A stretch of DNA of 10,961 nucleotides, taken from Lachnospiraceae bacterium UBA1721 (GTDB lineage: Bacteria; Bacillota; Clostridia; Lachnospirales; Lachnospiraceae). Made by a program: the position numbers and the translations under genes. The notes under the pieces are model-generated. The model was not told the origin of the DNA and did no database searches. It saw only the letters and a program-made list of their open reading frames with translations. Below, in pieces: positions 1 to 6,947 of the stretch. The stretch is from positions 24,780-35,740 of the forward strand of contig DCIR01000091.1 of the NCBI GenBank assembly GCA_002317155.1, written 5' to 3'. Position 1 is the stretch's first letter. Each line of letters opens with the position of its first letter.

Positions 1-3000
1 AGATCAGGTGAGAGTGAATATCTGCTTAATGGCACAATTTGTCGTCTTAAGGACGTAAATGAGCTCTTTTATGATACCGGTGTAGGTAAGGAAGGCTATT
101 CAATCATCGGACAGGGTCAGATTGATAAAATCCTTAGCGGTAAGCCTGAGGAGCGTCGTGAGCTGTTTGATGAGGCTGCAGGTATCGTTAAGTTTAAGAG
201 ACGTAAGGTAACAGCACTCAAAAAACTTGAGAATGAGCAGAATAACCTTGTAAGAGTCAATGATATTCTTTCAGAGCTTGAGAGACAGGTAGGCCCTCTT
301 GAGAGACAGTCCGAAAAGGCTAAGATTTTCCTTAAGTACAAGGAAGAGTTAAAGACTCTTGACGTAAATGCATTCCTGCTTGAAAATCAGAGACTTCAAA
401 AGCAGCTTGAGGAACTCAATGAAAAGCTGGGAATTACCAATGGAGAGCTTGAGGATGTTAAGGGCCAGTATAATGGTGTACGTGAGGAGTATGACCGTGT
501 ACAGGAGGCTATTAGTGCGCTTGAAAAGGAAATTGATGATTTCCGTAAGGCGCTCTCTGATACAGACCTTAACAGGAGCCGTTTGGAAGGTCAGATTAAC
601 CTTTTAAACGAGCAGATTCGTTCGGCCGGTGAGAGCGATTCATATTATCTCGAAAGAAAAGAAACTATTACAGGAGAGATTAATAAAAAGCAGGAAGAAC
701 GTGAGAAGATTCTTGCTGACAATAAGGAAGCTGATGAGCAGGCGGCAGAGATAGAAAAGGTTGCTGCGGAGTTGTCTGAGAATCTGGCTTCTATACAGAA
801 AAGTATTGAGGAACTCAATAAGAAGGTTGAGTCCGATAAGAATGTAATTATCAATGAACTTAATTCCAGAGCTACAATTAAGGCTAAAATGAGCCGTTTT
901 GACTCTATGAATGAGTCTATTGTTGTAAGAAAAGCTGAGCTTAATTCAAAGCTTTTGAGAGCTAAGTCGGATGAGGCTGCCCGTGAAGATTCTATTCGCA
1001 CGATGGAAGCTGAGTTCGAGGCTATCAGTAAAGAAATAAAGGAACTGAACGAGAAGGAACGTTCTCTTGATACCGAGATAAGCGGTATGAGGGAAGAGAT
1101 TAATAAAAAGGATTCTGCACTCAGAGAGAATCAGAATCTTTATCATCAGGAGAAATCTCGTCTGCAGGCATTGCTAGACATTGCTGAGCGTTATGAGGGC
1201 TATGGCGGCAGTGTTAAAAAGGTAATGGAGCAGAAGGATACCTATAAAGGTATTGTGGGTGTAGTAGCGGATATTATTAAGGTTGATAAGCGCTACGAGA
1301 CTGCTATTGAGACTGCTCTCGGTGGTAATATTCAGAATATCGTTACCAAGGACGAAGAGACTGCTAAGAAGCTTATCAGATTCTTAAAAGAGGGTAAGCT
1401 TGGTAGAGCGACTTTCCTTCCGATGGATGCAGTGGCTAATCCTCAGAAGATTAAGGCTATTGAGGTCCTTGACGAAAAGGGAGTGCTTGGTCTTGCACAT
1501 ACATTGGTTGAGACTGCACCTGAATACAGTGATATAGCTGAGAGCCTTCTTGGCAGATTTGTTGTGGTTGATACTGTCGACCATGCAACCACAATTGCAA
1601 GAAAGTATCACTATACTATCAGAATGGTTACTCTTGAGGGAGAATTGCTTGTTCCCGGAGGAGCTATCAGTGGTGGTGCATTTAAGAATAATACCAATTT
1701 CCTTGGAAAGAGACGTGAGATTGCAGACCTTGAAAAGAAGGTAGAGACTTTATCCGAGCTTATTGCAAAGGAAGATAAAGAGCTTAATGATATGCGTGAT
1801 CTTCGTACAGAGAAGCGCAGAGAACTTGAGAATCTTAAGTTAAGCATCCAGGATACCACAATTAAGCAAAATACTGCCAGAATCAATCTTGCGGCCGTTC
1901 GTGAAAGAATGGAGGAAGAGACAGAGAATGCTCTTTCTATACAGCAGGAGCAGAAGGATATAGAGACTCAGCTTCTTGAGATAAAAGAGGGCAAAGAGTC
2001 TGCAGCTGATGAGCTTAAGAACAGTGAAGATCTCGAAGCAAAAATGCAGGAGGAGATTGCTGCACTTTCAAAGGAATTGGACGAAAAGCATCGCGAAGAG
2101 TCAGAGGCTTCTTCTAAGGCTTCAGCTTGGGAGATTGAGGTTCAAAAGATGCGCCAGGCTAAGTCATTCAAGCAGGCTAATCTTGATAGAATCGACGGAG
2201 AGCTTGCCAGATCGAATGAAGAGCTTGAAGCAGTTAACAGTGCATTGGAGGCTAATGCCAAGGCTGTAGAGGAAAAGAAGCATAATATAAGCGAGATTAA
2301 TGCGACTATCGAAGCATCTTATTCAGATGCTGATAATAAGAAGCAGAGTCTTATGGATGACCTTCTTAAGAAGGAAGAGCTTTCTAAGAAGCAGAAGTCA
2401 TTCTTTGAAGATACCGAAGCACTTAGCAACAAGATCAATGCTTTGGATAAGGAAGTATTCAGACTTACTTCACAGAAGGAAAGAAGTGAGGAATCAATCG
2501 AGTCACATATTAATTATATGTGGAATGAATACGAGATTACACTTTCGGATGCTGCATTAATCAGAGATGAATCAATGACTGATCTTACTGTGATGAAGCG
2601 TGATATCGCAGAAATCAAAGATAAGATTAAAAAGCTTGGCGATGTCAATGTTAACGCTATTGAGGAATATAAAGAAATTTCTGAGCGTTATTATACTATG
2701 AAGACTCAGCAGAATGATCTTGTCGAGGCTGCAGCTACACTTCAGAAGATTATCGATGAACTTGATGAGGCAATGCGTAAGCAGTTTACAGAGAAGTTCT
2801 CTGAAATCAGTAGTGAGTACGACAGAGTATTCAAGGAACTCTTTGGAGGTGGTAAGGGTACTCTTGAACTCATGGAAGATGAGGATATTCTTGAGGCAGG
2901 CATTAAGATTATTGCTCAGCCTCCGGGAAAGAAGCTTCAGAATATGATGCAGCTTTCAGGTGGTGAGAAAGCATTGTCTGCAATTGCTCTTATGTTTGCT

Positions 3001-3246
3001 ATACAGAATCTTAAGCCTTCACCGTTCTGTCTGCTTGACGAGATTGAGGCGGCACTTGATGATTCGAATGTAGGTAGATTTGCAAGCTATCTTCATAAGC
3101 TGACAAAGAATACTCAGTTCATTGTTATCACACACAGACGTGGAACAATGGAGCGTGTAGACAGACTATACGGTATTACCATGCAGGAGAAGGGTGTATC
3201 TACTCTTGTAAGCGTAAACCTTATTGAAAAGGAATTGGACGCATAG
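1..3246 (+). CDS. smc: Chromosome segregation ATPase SMC, 5' partial
   Basis: SMC is the ATPase of the condensin complex (with ScpA and ScpB) that compacts and segregates the chromosome. The reading frame is open from base 1, so the gene enters from the left; 1081 codons are present. Families of about 1190 residues suggest roughly 100 residues, including the Walker A motif, are outside. Counting from the window edge, residues 1-65 are the end of the N-terminal head, with the Q-loop-like IIGQGQIDKI (35-44) and FDEAAG (56-61). A long Glu/Lys-rich coiled coil follows, then the hinge at about 400-563 (starting GYGGSV, ending near GGAISGG), a returning coiled coil, and the C-terminal head: signature LSGGEK (985-990), Walker B LLDE (D1013, E1014), D-loop ALDD, and H-loop histidine 1045 in ITHRRGTM. 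All late catalytic motifs are intact. It lies 18 bases before ftsY, the usual Firmicute arrangement. Identification is very secure. Confidence 0.98.
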   Translation, partial: RSGESEYLLNGTICRLKDVNELFYDTGVGKEGYSIIGQGQIDKILSGKPEERRELFDEAAGIVKFKRRKVTALKKLENEQNNLVRVNDILSELERQVGPLERQSEKAKIFLKYKEELKTLDVNAFLLENQRLQKQLEELNEKLGITNGELEDVKGQYNGVREEYDRVQEAISALEKEIDDFRKALSDTDLNRSRLEGQINLLNEQIRSAGESDSYYLERKETITGEINKKQEEREKILADNKEADEQAAEIEKVAAELSENLASIQKSIEELNKKVESDKNVIINELNSRATIKAKMSRFDSMNESIVVRKAELNSKLLRAKSDEAAREDSIRTMEAEFEAISKEIKELNEKERSLDTEISGMREEINKKDSALRENQNLYHQEKSRLQALLDIAERYEGYGGSVKKVMEQKDTYKGIVGVVADIIKVDKRYETAIETALGGNIQNIVTKDEETAKKLIRFLKEGKLGRATFLPMDAVANPQKIKAIEVLDEKGVLGLAHTLVETAPEYSDIAESLLGRFVVVDTVDHATTIARKYHYTIRMVTLEGELLVPGGAISGGAFKNNTNFLGKRREIADLEKKVETLSELIAKEDKELNDMRDLRTEKRRELENLKLSIQDTTIKQNTARINLAAVRERMEEETENALSIQQEQKDIETQLLEIKEGKESAADELKNSEDLEAKMQEEIAALSKELDEKHREESEASSKASAWEIEVQKMRQAKSFKQANLDRIDGELARSNEELEAVNSALEANAKAVEEKKHNISEINATIEASYSDADNKKQSLMDDLLKKEELSKKQKSFFEDTEALSNKINALDKEVFRLTSQKERSEESIESHINYMWNEYEITLSDAALIRDESMTDLTVMKRDIAEIKDKIKKLGDVNVNAIEEYKEISERYYTMKTQQNDLVEAAATLQKIIDELDEAMRKQFTEKFSEISSEYDRVFKELFGGGKGTLELMEDEDILEAGIKIIAQPPGKKLQNMMQLSGGEKALSAIALMFAIQNLKPSPFCLLDEIEAALDDSNVGRFASYLHKLTKNTQFIVITHRRGTMERVDRLYGITMQEKGVSTLVSVNLIEKELDA

Positions 3247-3264
3247 TCTGATTAAGGAGATTTT

Positions 3265-4449
3265 ATGTGGTTTTTTAAGAAGAATAATAAAGATGTAGCT
3301 GAGGTTGTTGATGTTGCAGAAGCTGAAGTTGCAAAAGATATTAAGGATGCAGATGCAGAAGACATCGCAAATGACATTCAAGCTACGGCTGTAGAAGATA
3401 TTGCGGAGGATATTGAAGCTGTAGTTGCAGAGGCTTCAGTTTGTTCAGATATTTCAGAGTCTCCCGTGAATGCTGATGAGCTGACCGTATCTACAGAAGA
3501 AGTAAAAGAGCAAGAGCCTGAGCAGACGGAAGAGAAACTTGGATTTTTTGCAAGACTTAAGCAGGGACTGACAAAGACCCGTGATAATATCGTAGGTAAT
3601 CTTAATGCTATTTTTTCTGCCAGTGAGATTGACGATGACTTCTATGAGGAGATCGAAGAGATTCTTATCATGGGAGATATAGGCGTTACGGCTACCGAAG
3701 CTATCATCACTAACTTAAAGGCTAAGGTTAAGGAAAATCACATAAAGAAGGCTGAGGAATGCAGACAGATACTTATTGACAGTATCAGAGAGCAGATGCA
3801 GGTTGGCGAGACTGAATATGCATTTGAGCATGAGACCTCGATAGTTATGGTTATCGGTGTTAACGGTGTAGGTAAGACTACTACTGTAGGTAAGCTTGCC
3901 GCTAAGTTAAAAAAGAGTGGTCGCAAGGTTCTTATTGCCGCTGCAGATACCTTCAGAGCTGCCGCTGCAGACCAGCTTGAGGTATGGGCACAGCGTGCGG
4001 ATGTTCCGATTGTAGGCTCAGTAAACGGTGCAGATCCGGCTAGCGTTGTATTTGATGCTGTAGCAGCGGCTAAGGCGCGAAATGTAGATGTTCTTTTGAT
4101 TGATACCGCCGGAAGACTTCATAATAAGAAAAATCTTATGGAAGAGCTTCGTAAGATGGATAAAATTATTAATCGTGAGTATCCCAATGCTCATAGAGAA
4201 AATCTTATTGTACTCGATGGTACAACAGGACAGAATGCACTTGTACAGGCTAAGGAATTTTCAGAGGTTGCACCTCTTACCGGTATTGTTCTTACCAAGA
4301 TGGATGGAACTGCAAAGGGTGGAATCGCTGTAGCTATTCAGAAGGAACTTAATATTCCTGTAAAGTATATTGGTGTAGGAGAATCTCTGGAAGATTTACA
4401 GAAATTTGATTCTCAGGCATTTGTGGATGCGTTGTTTGATGTTAAATAG
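3265..4449 (+). CDS. ftsY: Signal recognition particle receptor FtsY
   Basis: FtsY is the SRP receptor GTPase that docks Ffh-ribosome complexes at the membrane for co-translational insertion. The 394-residue product has an acidic, Ala/Glu/Asp-rich N-terminal A region (about 10-90), then the NG domain starting near LGFFARLKQGL (92-102). GTPase motifs are complete: G1 GVNGVGKTT (198-206), DTFRAAA (228-234), G3 DTAGR (280-284), G4 TKMDG (344-348) and the closing GVGES (370-374). The start is supported by AAGGAG at 3254-3259, five bases before the ATG, and by the aromatic/basic MWFFKKN beginning typical of FtsY. Only 18 bases separate it from smc, so co-transcription is likely. The A region contains an imperfect 12-residue duplication (31-42 and 43-54). 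FtsY is distinguished from Ffh by the acidic N-terminus and the absence of a C-terminal methionine-rich M domain. Confidence 0.98.
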   Translation: MWFFKKNNKDVAEVVDVAEAEVAKDIKDADAEDIANDIQATAVEDIAEDIEAVVAEASVCSDISESPVNADELTVSTEEVKEQEPEQTEEKLGFFARLKQGLTKTRDNIVGNLNAIFSASEIDDDFYEEIEEILIMGDIGVTATEAIITNLKAKVKENHIKKAEECRQILIDSIREQMQVGETEYAFEHETSIVMVIGVNGVGKTTTVGKLAAKLKKSGRKVLIAAADTFRAAAADQLEVWAQRADVPIVGSVNGADPASVVFDAVAAAKARNVDVLLIDTAGRLHNKKNLMEELRKMDKIINREYPNAHRENLIVLDGTTGQNALVQAKEFSEVAPLTGIVLTKMDGTAKGGIAVAIQKELNIPVKYIGVGESLEDLQKFDSQAFVDALFDVK

Positions 4450-4452
4450 TAA

Positions 4453-4505
4453 TACCACTTAGCATAAAAAGTTATGTAAACCGGTTTTGCTATGCAATAG
4501 TGGTA
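4453..4505 (+). terminator. Imperfect hairpin between ftsY and ilvA; weak terminator or regulatory stem
   Basis: TACCACT (4453-4459) pairs exactly with AGTGGTA (4499-4505). The stem continues, after a small asymmetric bulge, with GCATA (4462-4466) against TATGC (4491-4495), and AAAA (4467-4470) against TTTT (4485-4488) with a two-base bulge. The palindrome AAACCGGTTT (4478-4487) lies in the loop and could form an alternative inner structure. The following sequence is AAAAATTTTGTGTTTTT, so the T run is offset from the stem base, which makes a simple intrinsic terminator less certain. It sits three bases after the ftsY stop, where a terminator is expected. It could also be an attenuator-like element in the leader of the threonine ammonia-lyase gene. 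Confidence 0.45.
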
Positions 4506-4541
4506 AAAATTTTGTGTTTTTAGTTATTAGGAGATATAAAA

Positions 4542-5765
4542 ATGGATGAGCAGATGCTTACTTTGGATAAATTCGAAGAAGCTTCAGAGACAGTAACTAA
4601 GGTTACTTCTGAAACAAAGCTTGTTTTTTCCGAGTATTTTAGTGCGCAGACCGGAAATAAGGTTTATTTGAAGCCTGAAAATATGCAGCATACAGGCGCA
4701 TATAAGCTTCGCGGCGCATATTATAAGATAAGTACTCTGTCGGAGGAAGAAAGGTCTAAGGGCCTTATTACAGCCTCTGCAGGTAATCATGCCCAGGGTG
4801 TAGCTTATGCAGCTAAGGCATTTGGCGTAAAGGCTACTATCGTTATGCCTACTACAACCCCTCTTATAAAGGTAAATCGTACTAAGAGCTACGGGGCAGA
4901 GGTAGTATTGTTTGGTGATGTATATGATGATGCGTGTGCTAAGGCATATGAGCTTGCTGATGAGCACGGATATACATTCGTACATCCCTTTGATGATCTG
5001 ACTGTTGCAACAGGCCAGGGTACTATTGCAATGGAGATTGTAAAAGAGCTTCCTTTGGTTGATTATATTCTGGTGCCGATTGGTGGTGGCGGACTTGCTA
5101 CAGGTGTATCTACACTTGCCAAGCTCTTAAATCCCAAGATTAAGGTTATCGGTGTAGAACCTGCCGGAGCTGCCTGCATGAAGGCTTCACTTAAAGAGGG
5201 AAAAGTTGTTACGCTTCCTACCGTTAGTACAATCGCTGATGGTACCGCAGTTAAGACTCCCGGATCAAAACTGTTCCCTTATATCAAAGAAAATATTGAT
5301 GATATTATTACTGTTGAGGATCAGGACCTGGTAGTTGCTTTCCTTGATATGGTAGAGAATCATAAGATGATAGTAGAAAATTCAGGCTTGCTTACAGTTG
5401 CAGCTCTTAAGCAGCTTGATGTAAAGGATAAGAGAATTGTCTCTATACTCAGTGGCGGTAATATGGATGTTATTACAATGTCATCTGTAGTACAGCAGGG
5501 ATTGATTCTCAGAGACAGAATATTTACTGTTTCTGTTTTGCTTCCTGATAAGCCGGGTGAGCTTCATAAGGTATCTGGTCTTATAGCAAGTGTAAGTGGT
5601 AATGTTATTAAGCTCGAGCACAATCAGTTTGTATCTATTAACAGAAATGCAGCTGTAGAGCTTAGAATTACCCTTGAGGCATTTGGTACTGCTCATAAGA
5701 ACGATATTATGAATGCGCTTGAAAAGGAAGGCTATAAGCCTAAGCTGGTTCATACAAATATTTAG
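4542..5765 (+). CDS. ilvA: Threonine ammonia-lyase, PLP-dependent, with C-terminal ACT domain
   Basis: The enzyme deaminates L-threonine to 2-oxobutanoate and ammonia, the entry to isoleucine synthesis, or a catabolic step in the TdcB-like role. The 407-residue product is a fold-type II PLP enzyme. The Schiff-base lysine is K55 in TGAYKLRGAY; the phosphate/substrate loop is SAGNHAQG (79-86); the glycine loop that binds the PLP phosphate is GGGG (181-184); SGGN (304-307) is near the pyridine nitrogen. Residues about 327-407 (beginning FTVSVLLPDKPGELHKVSGL) form one ACT domain, which suggests allosteric control by an amino acid. Length and a single short regulatory domain fit the medium-length form rather than long IlvA with two ACT-like repeats. 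AGGAGA at 4529-4534 lies seven bases before the ATG. It follows ftsY after a possible terminator and may be co-transcribed with the next gene. Whether its role is biosynthetic or catabolic cannot be decided from sequence alone. Confidence 0.95.
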   Translation: MDEQMLTLDKFEEASETVTKVTSETKLVFSEYFSAQTGNKVYLKPENMQHTGAYKLRGAYYKISTLSEEERSKGLITASAGNHAQGVAYAAKAFGVKATIVMPTTTPLIKVNRTKSYGAEVVLFGDVYDDACAKAYELADEHGYTFVHPFDDLTVATGQGTIAMEIVKELPLVDYILVPIGGGGLATGVSTLAKLLNPKIKVIGVEPAGAACMKASLKEGKVVTLPTVSTIADGTAVKTPGSKLFPYIKENIDDIITVEDQDLVVAFLDMVENHKMIVENSGLLTVAALKQLDVKDKRIVSILSGGNMDVITMSSVVQQGLILRDRIFTVSVLLPDKPGELHKVSGLIASVSGNVIKLEHNQFVSINRNAAVELRITLEAFGTAHKNDIMNALEKEGYKPKLVHTNI

Positions 5766-5786
5766 TCATAATGATCTTATATTCTT

Positions 5787-5841
5787 AAGAGGTAGGGTTT
5801 TGAAGTAATGCCCATAAGAGGTATGGTATGGAAGTAAAATG
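5787..5841 (+). repeat. Imperfect tandem duplication spanning the ribosome binding site of the zinc-ribbon gene
   Basis: Copy 1 (5787-5810, AAGAGGTAGGG then TTTTGAAGTAATG) and copy 2 (5816-5841, AAGAGGTATGG then TATGGAAGTAAAATG) are related at a 29-base offset, with two extra bases in copy 2. Copy 2 carries the working AAGAGG (5816-5821), six bases before the ATG at 5828. Copy 1 carries the same AAGAGG followed by TTGAAGTAA, which would code for only two codons. It looks like a local duplication of the translation start. Confidence 0.6.
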
Positions 5842-6823
5842 CGATTATTGTAATGGCAATTTTGATGACACATTGGAAAATTGTCCTCACTGCGGTGCAC
5901 AGAACAATTACATAAGAAGAGTAACGGATACAACTCCGAAGACTATTGAAGAATTAAAACAGTGGTATATAGACAGAAAGCTTCCGCCTTATGAAGTTAC
6001 CAGATTCTTTATTGGAATTAATTACGATAAACCGAGGGCATTCGGTATATATGAAGAGAATGGTAAGTTTATTGTATATAAAAATAAGGATAACGGTCAG
6101 CGTGCTATCAGATATGAGGGAAAAGATGAAGCTTATGCAGTTAATGAACTGTATCTCAAACTCAAGTCTGAAATCCTTAATCAAAAGGCGCGTAACGGTT
6201 CAGCCGGAACATCAAGACGTAAGTTATCGATAAAGGAAAAGCTAGTTTCAATTTTTGCTCCTTTTGGAATTGTCTTTGGGTTTATCATAGGTGTGGTGGT
6301 TGATGGTCTTTTACCCGCTTTGATAATAGGCGCCGGTGTTACATTTGCTCTGTTTATTGTGTTGTCGCTGGTAAAAAAGGGCGAATTGCTTAATAAAATG
6401 AAAGTGAAATGGCCGGTTTTTCTGGGTGCGTTCCTGGTAGTGACTGTAATAGCATTTATTCCTCTCAGAAGATACAGTACTCCTCATTATTATATGTATG
6501 ATGACACAGTTTACTGTAGCTATCATGGTGACTATTACTATTATGATTCATATGATTACTATCCGATAGAATATTCGTCTCTTCCGGCTTCGTTCACAGA
6601 CAATAAAGCCGATTATGAATATACATGGACAGATTCCGAATGGGATGATAATTACGATTTTACTTCGTCGAATTATTATGAAGAGAACTTTTCGTCAAGC
6701 AGTGACAGTGATTCGAGTTATGATTGGGATTCGGGAAGTGACAGCTGGGATTCAGGTGGTTCAGACTGGGGAAGTGATTGGCTAAGACCCGGAATCGGTG
6801 GAAGACCGAAATATAATAGATAA
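5828..6823 (+). CDS. Zinc-ribbon membrane protein with Tyr/Asp/Ser/Trp-rich tail, function unknown
   Basis: I do not recognise a function. The 331-residue product starts with a zinc ribbon: C5-x2-C8 and C19-x2-C22 (KCDYCNG and NCPHCGAQN). A soluble segment (about 38-120) contains TIEELKQWY, TRFFIGI, and FIVYKNKDNGQRAIRYEGKD, which has the look of a small alpha/beta domain. After a basic stretch (129-138), hydrophobic segments lie at about 142-182 (long enough for two spans) and 196-213. The remaining tail (215-331) is low complexity: 20 tyrosines between 216 and 298, including YYYY at 236-239, then Ser/Asp/Gly with repeated SDW or DSW units (W300, W307, W314, W318). The positive-inside rule, with basic residues at 129-138 and 184-194, favours an outside tail; this is inference. 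The ATG is supported by AAGAGG at 5816-5821. It follows the threonine ammonia-lyase gene by 62 bases with no terminator between them and is closed by a strong hairpin. Similar proteins with acidic Trp-containing tails occur in Lachnospiraceae, from memory. Confidence 0.85.
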   Translation: MEVKCDYCNGNFDDTLENCPHCGAQNNYIRRVTDTTPKTIEELKQWYIDRKLPPYEVTRFFIGINYDKPRAFGIYEENGKFIVYKNKDNGQRAIRYEGKDEAYAVNELYLKLKSEILNQKARNGSAGTSRRKLSIKEKLVSIFAPFGIVFGFIIGVVVDGLLPALIIGAGVTFALFIVLSLVKKGELLNKMKVKWPVFLGAFLVVTVIAFIPLRRYSTPHYYMYDDTVYCSYHGDYYYYDSYDYYPIEYSSLPASFTDNKADYEYTWTDSEWDDNYDFTSSNYYEENFSSSSDSDSSYDWDSGSDSWDSGGSDWGSDWLRPGIGGRPKYNR

Positions 6824-6838
6824 ATATATAGATTAATT

Positions 6839-6901
6839 AAAAAACTCTGCATTATGATATGTGTCCGTGATTCGGGTACATATCATAATGCAGAGTTTTT
6901 T
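6839..6901. terminator. Long bidirectional intrinsic terminator between convergent genes
   Basis: The arm 6845-6862 is a perfect 18-base complement of 6878-6895. It is extended by four pairs near the loop (6863-6866 with 6874-6877, two of them G-U) and by six A-T pairs at the base (A run 6839-6844, T run 6896-6901). The loop is seven bases (6867-6873). The T run follows the stem on the plus strand, and the A run gives a T run on the minus strand, so the element should stop transcription in both directions. It lies 15 bases after the zinc-ribbon gene and 46 bases beyond the stop of the permease gene, exactly where convergent transcripts meet. Confidence 0.93.
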
Positions 6902-6947
6902 GTATATACAGATTAATGTATTTAAGTGCTAATTATGATTCAATACA

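Noticed and set aside
368..607. Plus-strand open frame of 79 codons overlapping smc
   Set aside because: It lies in another frame inside SMC coiled-coil coding sequence and has no recognisable features.
583..3246. SMC starting at the ATG at 583
   Set aside because: The same frame is open to base 1 and codes for conserved SMC head residues such as IIGQGQIDKI and FDEAAG, so 583 is an internal methionine.
4584..4985. 133-codon minus-strand open frame
   Set aside because: It is antisense to the catalytic core of the threonine ammonia-lyase and is Cys/Ile-rich as expected for a shadow of that frame.
5823..5827. ATG at 5823 as the start of the zinc-ribbon gene
   Set aside because: It is out of frame with the zinc-ribbon reading frame, and too close to AAGAGG; the ATG at 5828 gives the Cys motifs.
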